This document shows, piece after piece, positions 37,394 to 46,506 of a stretch of DNA of 64,000 nucleotides (position 1 is its first letter; the number at the start of each line of letters is the position of its first letter). The stretch comes from Phaeospirillum sp. Lineage in GTDB: Bacteria > Pseudomonadota > Alphaproteobacteria > Rhodospirillales > Magnetospirillaceae. The DNA is taken from contig JAUSFB010000044.1 of NCBI GenBank assembly GCA_030651575.1, positions 1-64,000 on the forward strand. Direction: 5' to 3'. The notes beneath the pieces are model-generated. The model was not told the origin of the DNA. It saw nothing but the letters and a program-made list of their open reading frames with translations, and searched no databases. The position numbers and the translations under genes were made by a program.

Positions 37394-38191
37394 TTACTCC
37401 CGGCTGTTATGAGGCCAGCAGCCGATCTTATGGCTGGCGGCGGCGCGGCAATAGGCCCCTACATCCTCGGCCTTGCCCTGGGCGATCAGGCGATACCACT
37501 GCTTGCCGTCCTTGAGCCGGAGCGGGGAAATCTCGAAATCGAGGCCGGGCCGCTTCAGCCGTCGCAGATCCGCCTCGGCCCCCTGGCGGGTCCGGTAGGA
37601 GCCCACCTGAATCCGTACCGGAGGCTGCGGAGGTTCGATGAACGGCGCAGCCGCCGCGACCTGAACCGGAGCCGGGGCGGAAGCGGAAACCACGCTCGCC
37701 TTGGGCTCGGGTTTGGGCTCGGGTCCGGCGGCCAGACGGTCCAGCTCCCGCTGCGCCGGAGCGATACCGCCCGCCGCCGCCTGGGTCAGCCAGCGCAGGC
37801 CGGCCGGCCGGTCGATGGCGAAGTTCGGGCCGCCATTCAGATAGACCATGCCCAGATTATACTGGGCCGAGGCCACCCCGGCATCGGCGGCGACCTGATA
37901 CCACGCCACCGCGATGGCGGTATCCTGCTCGACCCCCAATCCCTGGCGGTAGAGATGGCCGAGATTGCGCGCGGCCTCGGCATCGCCGAAATGGGCGGCA
38001 CGCTCCCAACGAACGGCGGCTTCCTTGTGAAAGCCCTCGTGGAAGGCGGCCAGACCATCATAAAACAGGCCGTCGCGGATGGTCTGCATGGGATCGGGCG
38101 CCGGAGCGCAGCCGCCCAGGATCAGCACTCCCAGCAGCAGGGCCTTGACATGCCCCCGCGCAGGGATCACCCGCCGCATCCGTGTAAGCAT
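37394..38191 (-). CDS. Sel1-repeat/SPOR-domain lipoprotein
   Basis: 265 residues. The leader ends in a lipobox (LLLGVLILGGCAPA). Two to three Sel1-like repeats follow (about 45-145: GDAEAARNLGHLYRQGLGVEQD; GVASAQYNLGMVYLNGG). A Pro/Ala/Lys-rich linker then leads to a C-terminal SPOR domain (about 188-262: VRIQVGSYRTRQGAEADLRRL). SPOR domains bind denuded septal peptidoglycan, so a cell-division or envelope role is likely. ATG at 38191 has AGGGGAAGA nearby. A weak CCTTAC/GTAAGG hairpin (37371-37391) follows the gene. The thiC promoter must lie between here and 37325. Confidence 0.8.
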   Translation of the reverse strand: MLTRMRRVIPARGHVKALLLGVLILGGCAPAPDPMQTIRDGLFYDGLAAFHEGFHKEAAVRWERAAHFGDAEAARNLGHLYRQGLGVEQDTAIAVAWYQVAADAGVASAQYNLGMVYLNGGPNFAIDRPAGLRWLTQAAAGGIAPAQRELDRLAAGPEPKPEPKASVVSASAPAPVQVAAAAPFIEPPQPPVRIQVGSYRTRQGAEADLRRLKRPGLDFEISPLRLKDGKQWYRLIAQGKAEDVGAYCRAAASHKIGCWPHNSRE

Positions 38192-38472
38192 TGAAATCTT
38201 CCCCTAACGCGCTTTGTGCGGCCGCTCACAGATCAAGATCGCCACAAGGCGTAAAGTCAGCAACTGACAATCATGGCGGCACAAACGTTTGAACGGAAAC
38301 GGTAAATGAATATCGACCTTACAGATTGGGCGGCCCTGCTGGAAGCCCTTGACGGCGTCAGGGGATATCCGCCCGTCCCGCCGCCCCTGCCGTTGACGAT
38401 GTCGCCGCTGGTGCCCCCCTTGGCCGCCCCCCTCATCCCCCGCCGTTGCGGCCCGAGCCGCCGGCCGTCCCG
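38192..38472. other. 281-bp gap between the SPOR gene and the LysR gene
   Basis: No convincing gene is visible. The 38220-38310 part is AT-richer than its surroundings and probably holds the promoter of the minus-strand SPOR gene. A plus-strand open frame from 38306 to 38512 encodes a 68-residue Pro/Arg-rich peptide that runs into the LysR 3' end; I do not regard it as a gene. No tRNA or strong hairpin seen. Confidence 0.5.
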
Positions 38473-39402
38473 TCAGGCCTTGCCGCCCCAGGCGATGCCG
38501 CGATCCCAATAGGGTTCGGGACCAAAGCTCTCGGCCAGATAATCTACGAAGGCCCGAACCTTGGGCGACAGATGGCGGCCATGGGGATAGACCGCGTTCA
38601 GCGATACATCCAGCGGAACAAACCCCTCTAGCAGTGGAACCAATCGGCCGGCGCGAATATCGTCGCCCAGAAAAAAGCTGGGCAGTAAGACGACGCCGAG
38701 GCCGGCCAGGGCCATCACCCGCAAGACATCGCCGTTATCGGCGTGAAAGCGTCCGTGGACCCCCACCTGAAGCGGCCGGCCGTCGGGAGAGACGAAGCGC
38801 CACTCCGCCGCCACCATCCCGCTATGGGTCAGGCAATCATGCCCCTCCAGGTCCGAGGGAACCAGGGGCATGCTCCGCCGCTCCAGATAGGCCGGCGCCG
38901 CCGCCGCCAGCCGGCGGATCGGCGCCAGCCGGCGGGCGATCAGCGATGAATCCGCTAATCGCCCGATTCGCACCGCCACGTCCCAGCCCTCCTCCACCAG
39001 ATCCACGTGGCGGTCGGTCATGTTCATTTCCAGCTCGATCTCGGGATATCGTTCGAGAAAGCCGGGCAGGGCCGCCGACAGGTGGCCGATGCCGAACGAC
39101 AGCGGCGCGCTGACCCGCAGGCGGCCGCGCGGCATGGCCTGAAGCTGGCTGACCAGCAGATTGGCTTCGTCGAGATCGGCCAGAATCCGTTGACAGCGGT
39201 CGAGATAGGCGCGGCCCGCCTCGGTTGGCGACAGCGACCGGGTGGTGCGGTGAAGCAGCCGGACCCCCAGTTCCGCCTCCAGGGACGAGACCTGCCGGCT
39301 GACCATGGACTTGGACAGGCCCAGCCGCCGGGCGGCCTCGGAAAAGCTGCCGGTCTCCGCCACCCGGACAAAGGCTTGCAGGTAGTCGAATCGCGTCAGC
39401 AT
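38473..39402 (-). CDS. LysR family transcriptional regulator
   Basis: 309 residues. The N-terminal winged helix-turn-helix (about 1-60) includes FVRVAETGSFSEAARRLGLSKS and VSRQVSSLEAELGVRLLHRTTR. The C-terminal periplasmic-binding-like effector domain (about 90-300) includes VDLVEEGWDVAVRIG and FHADNGDVLRVMALAGLGV. It belongs to the CrgA/DmlR-like branch that often regulates neighbouring or divergent genes. The divergent gene encodes a bacteriohemerythrin, a possible but unproven target. ATG at 39402 gives the standard MLTRFDYL start. Confidence 0.9.
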   Translation of the reverse strand: MLTRFDYLQAFVRVAETGSFSEAARRLGLSKSMVSRQVSSLEAELGVRLLHRTTRSLSPTEAGRAYLDRCQRILADLDEANLLVSQLQAMPRGRLRVSAPLSFGIGHLSAALPGFLERYPEIELEMNMTDRHVDLVEEGWDVAVRIGRLADSSLIARRLAPIRRLAAAAPAYLERRSMPLVPSDLEGHDCLTHSGMVAAEWRFVSPDGRPLQVGVHGRFHADNGDVLRVMALAGLGVVLLPSFFLGDDIRAGRLVPLLEGFVPLDVSLNAVYPHGRHLSPKVRAFVDYLAESFGPEPYWDRGIAWGGKA

Positions 39403-39541
39403 TGATGCGTATCCCGCAACAGTTACAGGCGTATGCCAGACTTTGTTGAATTCTGCTCTAAATGCGGCGTTCGATCCACCCGTATCCGCGCCTCCCCGGC
39501 CCATGCTAGAGTCGCGAACCAAGCCCATCTGGAGTGTCGCC

Positions 39542-39967
39542 ATGTCCTATCTGCAATGGACGGAAAACCTGAGCGTCGGCGTCCCGCGCATGGACGAGCA
39601 CCACAAAAGGCTGGTGAATCTGATCAATCTGCTGTTCGAGGCCATGAGCGGCGACGCCACCAGCGCCGTCGATACGGTGTTGAACGATCTGCTGGATTAC
39701 ACCCGCTATCACTTCGCCGAGGAGGAAAAGTTGCTGGCCGTCTGCGGCTACCCCGAGTTGGAGGAGCATCAGGCGATCCATCGCGCCATGGTCAAGGAGG
39801 TGCTGGAGATGCGTCAACGCTATCTGGGCAACCCCGCCAGCGTGCCGGCCTCGGAAGCCCTCGATTTCCTGTCCAAGTGGCTGATGCGCCACATCATCGG
39901 CAAAGATCTGCGCTATAGCTCCCACGTCGGGGATCACCCCCTCGACGACTCCTCGCCGGGCTCGTAA
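39542..39967 (+). CDS. Bacteriohemerythrin
   Basis: 141 residues. The di-iron ligands of the four-helix bundle are in place: H20 or H21 in DEHHKRL, H57 and E61 in YHFAEEE, H76 and H80 in EEHQAIH, and H117 and D122 in RHIIGKD. WTENLSVGVPRMDEHH is the family start. It binds oxygen reversibly; single-domain forms are common in magnetotactic spirilla and may deliver or sense oxygen. ATG at 39542 follows GGAG. The last 34 bp overlap the convergent GT2 gene. Confidence 0.92.
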   Translation: MSYLQWTENLSVGVPRMDEHHKRLVNLINLLFEAMSGDATSAVDTVLNDLLDYTRYHFAEEEKLLAVCGYPELEEHQAIHRAMVKEVLEMRQRYLGNPASVPASEALDFLSKWLMRHIIGKDLRYSSHVGDHPLDDSSPGS

Positions 39968-40899
39968 AGCTTGCGGATGATGAACAGCGGCCGCCCCTTG
40001 ACCTCGTCGAACACCCGGCCGAGATAGTCGCCGATGATCCCCAGGGTCAGCAATTGCATGCCGCCCAGGAACAGCACCGAAACCAGAATGGATTCATAGC
40101 CGGGCACATCGACGCCCCAGACCAGGGTCCGGATGATGCGGATCACGATATAGATGAAGGCCAGACTCGAAATCACCGCCCCGATCGCGCCCCAGACTTT
40201 CAGCGGAAAGTTGGAGAACGAGGTCAGTCCGTCGAAGGCGAATCGCAACAGCTTCAACGAGTTGAACTTGGACACGCCCGCCGCCCGCTCGGCCTGATGA
40301 TAGATGATTTCGGTATGGCGATAGCCGATCCAGGCGAAGATGCCCTTCATGAAGCGCGACCGCTCCGGCATCTTGTTGATGGTCTCGACCACCTTGCGGT
40401 CCATCAGGCGGAAATCGCCGACCTCGCGCGGCAACCGGACGTCGGACAGGTGATCGAACACCCAGTAAAAACCCTTGGCGAACAGGCGTTCCGACAGGCT
40501 CTGGCCGGCGCGGGCGTCACGCCGGGCGAACACGACTTCCCAGCCGTCGCGCCATTGCGCCAGCATGTCGGCGATGGCCTCGGGCGGGTGCTGGAGGTCG
40601 GCGTCCATGGGCACCACCGCTTGGCCCCGGCTGTGGAACAGACCGGCCGACAGCGCCTTTTCCTTGCCGAAATTGCGCGACAGGTCGACAATCCGCAAGG
40701 CGGGTTCGGTCTTTTGAACCTCCAGCAACTGCTCCAGCGTGTCGTCGCCGGAGCCGTCATTGACGCAGACCACCTCGAACGATACGCCCAGTCCCCGCAG
40801 CACCGGCCCCAGCCGGGCGAACAGGAGCGGCACGTTCTCGCCCTCGTTATAGCAAGGAATAACCACCGACAGGATTGGCGCGGATGAATCCGAAGTCAT
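39934..40899 (-). CDS. GT2 glycosyltransferase, polyprenyl-phosphate type (GtrB-like)
   Basis: 321 residues. A GT-A domain (about 8-225) shows SVVIPCYNEGENVPLLFARL, CVNDGSGDDT, VPMDADLQHPPE (DxD metal motif) and REVGDFRLMDRKV. Two C-terminal transmembrane helices follow (about 235-260 and 270-295), then a short basic tail. Such enzymes load a sugar onto undecaprenyl phosphate for later transfer by GT-C enzymes, and the ArnT-like gene at 13437 could be one consumer. ATG at 40899 gives the usual short N-terminus. The 3' end overlaps the hemerythrin gene by 34 bp. Confidence 0.88.
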   Translation of the reverse strand: MTSDSSAPILSVVIPCYNEGENVPLLFARLGPVLRGLGVSFEVVCVNDGSGDDTLEQLLEVQKTEPALRIVDLSRNFGKEKALSAGLFHSRGQAVVPMDADLQHPPEAIADMLAQWRDGWEVVFARRDARAGQSLSERLFAKGFYWVFDHLSDVRLPREVGDFRLMDRKVVETINKMPERSRFMKGIFAWIGYRHTEIIYHQAERAAGVSKFNSLKLLRFAFDGLTSFSNFPLKVWGAIGAVISSLAFIYIVIRIIRTLVWGVDVPGYESILVSVLFLGGMQLLTLGIIGDYLGRVFDEVKGRPLFIIRKLYEPGEESSRG

Positions 40900-41045
40900 G
40901 AGGACACTCTTTCGACGAGGCTGAACCACGAGCATGGCACCACCGGCGTCCGGCGGCAATGTGACTATGCGCAGGGGACGCTTGTCGGATCGCGCGCTCC
41001 ATGGCAGCTTTCACTATGTTTACGTTCATTAAGGGACGAGAACCG

Positions 41046-41405
41046 ATGCTCAGAACCCTGCTTCTTGCCGCCGTTATGGCGCTGGGGCTATTGCTGCCCG
41101 ACACCGCCGCCGCTCATGCCGTGCTGGTGGACTCCCTGCCGGCCCCCAAGGCGAAGGTCGTCGGGTCCAAGGTCGAGTTCAACCTGCACTACAACAGCCG
41201 GGTTGACGCCAAGCGGTCGCGGCTGACCCTGAAGGGTCCGGCCGGCGCCAGGGCGCTGGAGGTGCGTCAAGGCAAGACCGAGGCCGATCTGGCCGCCGAC
41301 ATCGTCACCCTGGCCCCCGGCGGCTACGTCTTGCACTGGGACGTGCTGTCGGTGGATGGCCATGTCAGCCGCGGTCAGGTTCCCTTTACCGCCACGGAAC
41401 GCTGA
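41046..41405 (+). CDS. copC: CopC-domain periplasmic copper-binding protein
   Basis: 119 residues. The signal peptide (LLLAAVMALGLLLPDTAAA) should be cut just before His, giving the N-terminal His copper ligand of HAVLVDSLP. The C-terminal HWDVLSVDGHVSRG supplies the second set of ligands, and PAPKAKVVGSKVEFNLHYN is standard CopC. It binds copper in the periplasm and may hand it to the adjacent CopD membrane protein. ATG at 41046 gives the clean signal peptide. It is separated from copD by 2 bp. Confidence 0.87.
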   Translation: MLRTLLLAAVMALGLLLPDTAAAHAVLVDSLPAPKAKVVGSKVEFNLHYNSRVDAKRSRLTLKGPAGARALEVRQGKTEADLAADIVTLAPGGYVLHWDVLSVDGHVSRGQVPFTATER

Positions 41406-41407
41406 TC

Positions 41408-43012
41408 ATGCTGGCGGCGCTGCCCCCCGACATCATCGCCTTTCTGGCCGTCATCTTGCGCGGCATGCAGCTTTCGGCGCAATCCATCGTGCTGGGCGGT
41501 CTGCTGTTCCTGCTGGGCTTCACCCGCCCGTTGGCCGGGCGGCTGGCCGGCATCGGCCCCGAGATGGAAGCCGCCGGGCTACGCTGGACCGCCCGGGCCG
41601 CTTTTGCCCTGACCACCGTGGTGCTGGTCGCCATCGTCGCCAACCTGTCCCAACTGGTCGCCGGGCTGGACATCGCCCCATCCGAAGCGGTGGGAGCCGA
41701 CTTCGTCGGCTGGAATCTGGTCATGGCCGCCGCCGCCCTGGTGGCGGGGCTGGTCGCCCGCTCGGCCCGTCAGGGCGCGCCGCTGCTGGTCCTGACCGCC
41801 GCTTCGCTGGTGATTCTACTGGCCTCGGTCCTGTCCAGCCACGCCTATGCCCGTCTGGACGACCGGCCGTTCTTCATGCTGGCCGACGCCTTGCACCAGG
41901 CCGGGGCCTCATTGTGGATCGGCGGCATTCCCTTCATGCTGCTGGCCCTGGCGCGGGCGGACGCATCCGAAACCCGTCTCATGATCGGGATGCGCTTTTC
42001 CCACCTGTTCACCGGCGCGGTCGGCCTGCTGCTGGTGGGTGCGGCCATGCTGGCCTGGGGCTATATCGCCACTCCGGCCGGCCTGATCGGCACCGCCTAC
42101 GGGATCATGACCGGGGCCAAGATCACCCTGTTGGCGGTATTGCTGCTGCTGGCCTCCATGAACCGCCGCTCGGTCCGGGCCGAGGCCGAGGACCGGGGGC
42201 AGTTCCGCCTGCGCCGCTTCGCCGAGGTCGAAATCGGCATCGGCGTCACAGTGCTGATGATCGCCGCCTCCATGGCGTCGCAGCCGCCGGCGGTGGACCA
42301 GACCGAGTTTCAGGCCACGGTTTCGGAAATCTACGAGCGCCTGGCCCCGGCGCGGCCGCCGCGCCTGGTCAGTCCGCCGGCCGAGGCGCTCAGTATCGCC
42401 ACCGACGCCAATATCGGCCAGGTCAAGACCGCCGACATGGAACTGGCCGACAAGATGTGGTCCGAGTTCAACCACAACTGGTCGGGCGTCTTCGTCCTGA
42501 CCATGGGGCTGCTGGCCTTGGCCAATGGCAGCGGCAAGGCGCGTTGGGCGCGGCACTGGCCGCTGATGTTCCTGGTGATCGGCACCGCCATCATGGTCCG
42601 CTCCGACCCCGAAAGCTGGCCCATCGGCCCCAAGGGCTTCTTCGAGACCCTCGGCGATCCCGAGGTGTTTCAGCACCGGGTGGTGGGGCTGTTGCTGTTT
42701 CCGTTTGGCCTGTTCGAATGGGCCGTCCGCACCGGTCGGCTGAAGACCGAACGCTCGGCGCTGATCTTTCCCGTCCTGTGCGCCGTGGGCGCGGCCTTGC
42801 TGCTGGTCCACAACCACACCCTGTCCGACGTCAAGGAACGCTTTCTGATCGAGTTCAGCCACATCCCCATGGGCATCTTCGGGGTCTTGGCCGGCTGGAT
42901 GCGCTGGCTGGAAATCCGCGGCGAAGGCCGGGTGAAGCGGGTCGCCGCCGTGGTCTGGCCGATCTGCTTTTCCATGGTCGGATTGTTGCTGCTGATTTAT
43001 CGGGAGATCTGA
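41408..43012 (+). CDS. copD: CopD-like membrane protein with extra C-terminal membrane domain
   Basis: 534 residues. The N-terminal part (about 1-295) has eight or so helices and the CopD copper-import domain, with a His in FMLADALHQAGASLWIGG and another in FSHLFTGAVG. After a 60-residue soluble loop, a second membrane part (about 355-534) has conserved-looking histidines in EFNHNWSG, FQHRVVG, LLVHNHTLSD and EFSHIPMG. The length is about twice that of a minimal CopD. It probably moves copper across the inner membrane together with CopC. ATG directly follows the copC stop (TGATCATG). Confidence 0.85.
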   Translation: MLAALPPDIIAFLAVILRGMQLSAQSIVLGGLLFLLGFTRPLAGRLAGIGPEMEAAGLRWTARAAFALTTVVLVAIVANLSQLVAGLDIAPSEAVGADFVGWNLVMAAAALVAGLVARSARQGAPLLVLTAASLVILLASVLSSHAYARLDDRPFFMLADALHQAGASLWIGGIPFMLLALARADASETRLMIGMRFSHLFTGAVGLLLVGAAMLAWGYIATPAGLIGTAYGIMTGAKITLLAVLLLLASMNRRSVRAEAEDRGQFRLRRFAEVEIGIGVTVLMIAASMASQPPAVDQTEFQATVSEIYERLAPARPPRLVSPPAEALSIATDANIGQVKTADMELADKMWSEFNHNWSGVFVLTMGLLALANGSGKARWARHWPLMFLVIGTAIMVRSDPESWPIGPKGFFETLGDPEVFQHRVVGLLLFPFGLFEWAVRTGRLKTERSALIFPVLCAVGAALLLVHNHTLSDVKERFLIEFSHIPMGIFGVLAGWMRWLEIRGEGRVKRVAAVVWPICFSMVGLLLLIYREI

Positions 43013-43017
43013 CACCC

Positions 43018-44310
43018 ATGCGCAACCGCACCAGAATCCTTCTGCTGGGACTGGTGACGGTGGTGCTGACCGTCGTGGCGACGGTCACGGCCCGCGACTG
43101 GTACCGCCAGCCGGCCGTCATCACCATCGCGGTCGGGCCGGAGACCAGCCCGGAGAACCGCTTCGCCGTCAAACTGGCCGAGGTCCTGCAACAGAACCAC
43201 GCCTCGATCCGCCTGAAGGTCGAGACGCAGGAGAGTCGCAGTCAGGCCCTGAGCCGCTTTGCCCATCACGAGGCCGATCTGGCCATCGTGCGCACCGACG
43301 ACCGCAAGATCCCGGCGAATGCGCGGGCGCTGGCGGTGCTGGAGCACGAGGCGCTGCTGTTGTTCGGGGTCAAACGGGCCAAATTCGGCACCTTGGCCGA
43401 CATCCAGGGCAAGCGGGTCGTGGTGGTCGGCCGCGACGGCCGCAACGAGGCCTTCGTGCGGCGTCTGCTGGAGCAGTACAAGTTCGATCCGCACAAAACC
43501 GATATCCGCACCGTCCCGCCGGAGACTTCGCTGGACAAGATGCTGTCCGCCAGCGCCGATCTGGCGATCCTGGTCTATCCGTTGTCGCGGTTGGGCTCGG
43601 GTCGCGACTTCAGGGGGCTGGCCCACCATGAACGGGGCGTCTCGGTCCACGCCATCAACGACGCCAGGGCGTTGGAGCGCAAGGTTCCCGGCGTCTACAC
43701 CGAGACCATCGAAGCCGGTCTGCTATCAGGCTCTCCCCGTATGCCCGAGGAAGACATCGAGACGGTGGCGCTGCAAAAAATCCTGGTGGCGCGGCGCGGC
43801 ATGCCCGAACAGCACGCGGTCGAGCTGATGCGCGCCCTGTTCGAATATGGCCGCCAGCTTGCCATCGACGGCAGCTTCGCCACCCGGATCGAACCGCCGG
43901 ATCCCGAAAAAGGCGCCCAGATCGCCATTCACGAGGGTGCCAATCAATACATCGCCAGCGAGGTCAAAACTTTCTTCGACCGCTATTCCGACCTGATCTA
44001 TATCGGCATATCCATGGCCAGCGTGCTGGCCTCTATGGCGGTGGCGCTCTACAGCACCGTGTTCCGCCACTCGCCCCATCAGGCCAATGAACGGATCGGC
44101 GACCTGATCCGGCTGCGCGACCGCATCCGCTCCGCCACCCTGCCCGAAGAGTTGACGGCTGCCGAGGCGGAGTTGGAGGCCGTCTTGAACGAAACCCTGC
44201 TCGGCCTTGCCGACGGCGCCTTGTCGCCGCGCGGCCTGGAAGCGTTCCGGCTGGCCTATGACCTTGCCCGCGACGACCTGATCGCGGCGCATGGCCGGAT
44301 CGGGGGATAA
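43018..44310 (+). CDS. TAXI-family solute-binding-like protein with membrane anchors
   Basis: 430 residues. An N-terminal hydrophobic segment (about 6-26) acts as a signal anchor. Residues 35-300 follow the TAXI/NMT1-like binding fold (TIAVGPETSPENRFAVKLAEVL; DLAIVRTDD; TLADIQGKRVVVVGRDG; ADLAILVYPLS). A second transmembrane helix lies at about 328-350, and the rest is a charged cytoplasmic helical region. No TRAP permease is nearby, so it may be a membrane-tethered sensor or a subunit of the copper system. The start is six bases past the copD stop with GGGAGA upstream. Confidence 0.7.
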   Translation: MRNRTRILLLGLVTVVLTVVATVTARDWYRQPAVITIAVGPETSPENRFAVKLAEVLQQNHASIRLKVETQESRSQALSRFAHHEADLAIVRTDDRKIPANARALAVLEHEALLLFGVKRAKFGTLADIQGKRVVVVGRDGRNEAFVRRLLEQYKFDPHKTDIRTVPPETSLDKMLSASADLAILVYPLSRLGSGRDFRGLAHHERGVSVHAINDARALERKVPGVYTETIEAGLLSGSPRMPEEDIETVALQKILVARRGMPEQHAVELMRALFEYGRQLAIDGSFATRIEPPDPEKGAQIAIHEGANQYIASEVKTFFDRYSDLIYIGISMASVLASMAVALYSTVFRHSPHQANERIGDLIRLRDRIRSATLPEELTAAEAELEAVLNETLLGLADGALSPRGLEAFRLAYDLARDDLIAAHGRIGG

Positions 44311-44397
44311 TACCGTCCCGCCATCTTCTCCCTTGCATCCGGCCTCCCCATATTGGAACCATGTCGAATCGAGCGGATGGTTGAAGGACTGCCGATC

Positions 44398-44760
44398 ATG
44401 GATCGCCCCCTGACCGACCTTGCCGGCGAGCGGCTGGTTCGCAAGGCGCCGAACCAGATTCTGGCGCTGGACTCTGCGGATCGCGACTATATCCGCGCCG
44501 GTCTGACGGCGGTGGAGGCGGCCTTTGCCGTGGCGGCGCGGCCCGATATTCCCATCGAACTGATGCCGGGGCGGACCTTGATGCGGCTGCTGGTCGATCT
44601 GCGCGCCCAGCTGACGCCGGCGACGCCCGAACAAAGCGAGGCCTGGGGACGGCTGTCCGGGGCCATCTTGCTGCTGGATACCGCCTGTGCCTTCGCCACC
44701 GAACACGCCTTGGCCATGCGCCGCCGGGCCGAAGCCGAGGACCCGGAGCAAGAAGAATAA
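44398..44760 (+). CDS. Small hypothetical protein
   Basis: 120 residues, mostly helical, acidic at the end (AEAEDPEQEE). It has no signal peptide, membrane segment or recognised motif. ATG at 44398 follows GAAGGA; an in-frame ATG at 44353 would extend it by 15 codons. Codon use is typical of the genome, and its position 81 bp before the SpoIIE-type phosphatase gene on the same strand suggests a shared transcript. Function unknown. Confidence 0.6.
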   Translation: MDRPLTDLAGERLVRKAPNQILALDSADRDYIRAGLTAVEAAFAVAARPDIPIELMPGRTLMRLLVDLRAQLTPATPEQSEAWGRLSGAILLLDTACAFATEHALAMRRRAEAEDPEQEE

Positions 44761-44841
44761 GCCGTCCTTGCGATTATGACGTGACAGCACCGCCGACCCG
44801 CATATCATGTCGGGCGATTCCCTCGATTCAGGGCTTTTTCG

Positions 44842-46506
44842 GTGCAGCAGCAGCCTCCCACTAAACAAACCGTCGGGGTACTGCACGGCCTGTCGTTCAA
44901 ACAGGCGGTGGCCACCTTGATCATCGCCCTGGGCCTGGGCGTGGTGGCTGGGGCCTGGGATCTGATCTCCGACTACCGCGACATGCGCCGGGAGGTTCAA
45001 GAAACCACCGCCGCCAATCTGGCGTTGGTGCGCGGGTTGGCGGTGGAATCTGCCTATCTGCTGAGTGCCGATCTGGCCGGGGAAGTGGCCGGCGGGTTGA
45101 TGCTCAACCCCCTGGTCGCCGAGGTCCGGCTATCCGACAATTTCGGCGACGTCCTGGGCCAGATCAAGCGCCCGGCCACCGCGACCGCCCTGCCGGACAT
45201 GACCGAGCGGCTGTTCGGCGACATCGTTACCTATTCCCTGACGCTGCAATCCTTCCAGCGGCAAAGCCGGGTGGATGTGGGTCGGCTGGAACTGAAACTC
45301 GATCCCGGCCGCCTGATGAACAGCTACCTCGCCCATGTCACCGCCAACGCCGCCGCCGGAGCCGCCCGGACCGTCCTGCTGTGCCTGCTGGTGGTGGCGG
45401 TGTTCTACGGCCTGATCACCAAGCCGCTGCTGAAGATCACTTCGGCCATCGCCACCGTCGACCCCGACCGGCCCGGCGCCGTCCTGATCGAGTTGCCCCG
45501 CCGCCACGAAGGCGACGAATTGGGGTTGCTGGTCTCCACCGTCAACGCGCTGCTGGCCCAATCCCAGGCCGGCCTGATCGGCCGCGACGCCGCCGAGGCC
45601 GAATTGGCGGCGCTGGCCCGCGATCTGGAACAGCGGGTCCTGGAGCGGACCGCCGAACTGGAGCGCGAGAAGGCGGTGGTCGAACGCGCCAACTCCGAAT
45701 TGGAAAAAGCCAACCGCTTCATCTCCGACGGCATCCGCTACGCCAGCCGCATCCAGACCGCCCTGCTGCCCGACGCCACGGCGTTGGAGGGTGCGGTCGA
45801 TGGAATCACCATCGGCTGGCGGCCGTTCGACATCGTCGGCGGCGACTACTACTGGACCGGCAAGTTCGGCGACAAGACGGTGATCGCGGTGATGGACTGC
45901 ACCGGCCACGGTGTCCCCGGCGCTTTCATGACCGCGGTGGTGTCGTCGATCCTGGCGCGCATCCTCCATCATCACGGCCATGACGACCCGGCGCTGATCC
46001 TGTCCCTACTCAATGTCTTGGTAAAGTCGGCCCTGCGCCAGGACCGGGCCGACGCCCCGGCCAATGACGGCCTCGACGCCGCCATCTGCGTCTTGGACCA
46101 TCATCGGGGCGTGGTCAGCTTCGCCGGCGCCAATCTGCCGCTGATGATCTGGTCGGATGGCCAGATGCAGGTCATCAAGGGTGACCGCCGCAGCCTGGGC
46201 TACCGCGACTCCGCCCCCGACGCTATCTTTACCGGCCACGAGATTCCCATCACTCCCGGCGCGATCTTCTATCTCTACACCGATGGGGTGATCGACCATA
46301 TGGGCGGCCCCTCCAAGCGGGCGCCGGGCCGCAAGCGGCTGTTCGGCCGTAACCGCCTGCAAGAAACCCTGGCCGGCCTCGCCCATCTGCCGCTGGAGCG
46401 GCAAAAGGAAAAGTTGTTCGCCGCCCTGGACGACTGGCGCGACGGCCAACCCTGGCGCGACGACATGACCTTCATCGCCTTTCGGCCGAAAAAGGCCGAA
46501 GCATGA
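44842..46506 (+). CDS. Membrane HAMP-SpoIIE (PP2C-type) serine phosphatase
   Basis: 554 residues, GTG start. TM1 lies at about 21-41, a periplasmic sensor of about 130 residues follows, TM2 is at about 171-192, and a HAMP domain comes next (about 193-245). A coiled coil (LARDLEQRVLERTAELEREK) leads into a SpoIIE/RsbU phosphatase domain (about 310-550) with metal-binding acids in DIVGGDYYW, VIAVMDCTGHGVPGAFM and IFYLYTDGVIDHMGG. Such enzymes usually dephosphorylate an anti-sigma-factor antagonist. The stop overlaps the yejA start (ATGA), so it is translationally coupled to the transporter operon. Confidence 0.88.
   Translation: MQQQPPTKQTVGVLHGLSFKQAVATLIIALGLGVVAGAWDLISDYRDMRREVQETTAANLALVRGLAVESAYLLSADLAGEVAGGLMLNPLVAEVRLSDNFGDVLGQIKRPATATALPDMTERLFGDIVTYSLTLQSFQRQSRVDVGRLELKLDPGRLMNSYLAHVTANAAAGAARTVLLCLLVVAVFYGLITKPLLKITSAIATVDPDRPGAVLIELPRRHEGDELGLLVSTVNALLAQSQAGLIGRDAAEAELAALARDLEQRVLERTAELEREKAVVERANSELEKANRFISDGIRYASRIQTALLPDATALEGAVDGITIGWRPFDIVGGDYYWTGKFGDKTVIAVMDCTGHGVPGAFMTAVVSSILARILHHHGHDDPALILSLLNVLVKSALRQDRADAPANDGLDAAICVLDHHRGVVSFAGANLPLMIWSDGQMQVIKGDRRSLGYRDSAPDAIFTGHEIPITPGAIFYLYTDGVIDHMGGPSKRAPGRKRLFGRNRLQETLAGLAHLPLERQKEKLFAALDDWRDGQPWRDDMTFIAFRPKKAEA

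Noticed and set aside
38306-38512. 68-codon plus-strand open frame
   Set aside because: Pro/Arg-rich peptide without homology, weak ribosome site, and it runs antisense into the LysR gene; probably chance in high-GC DNA.
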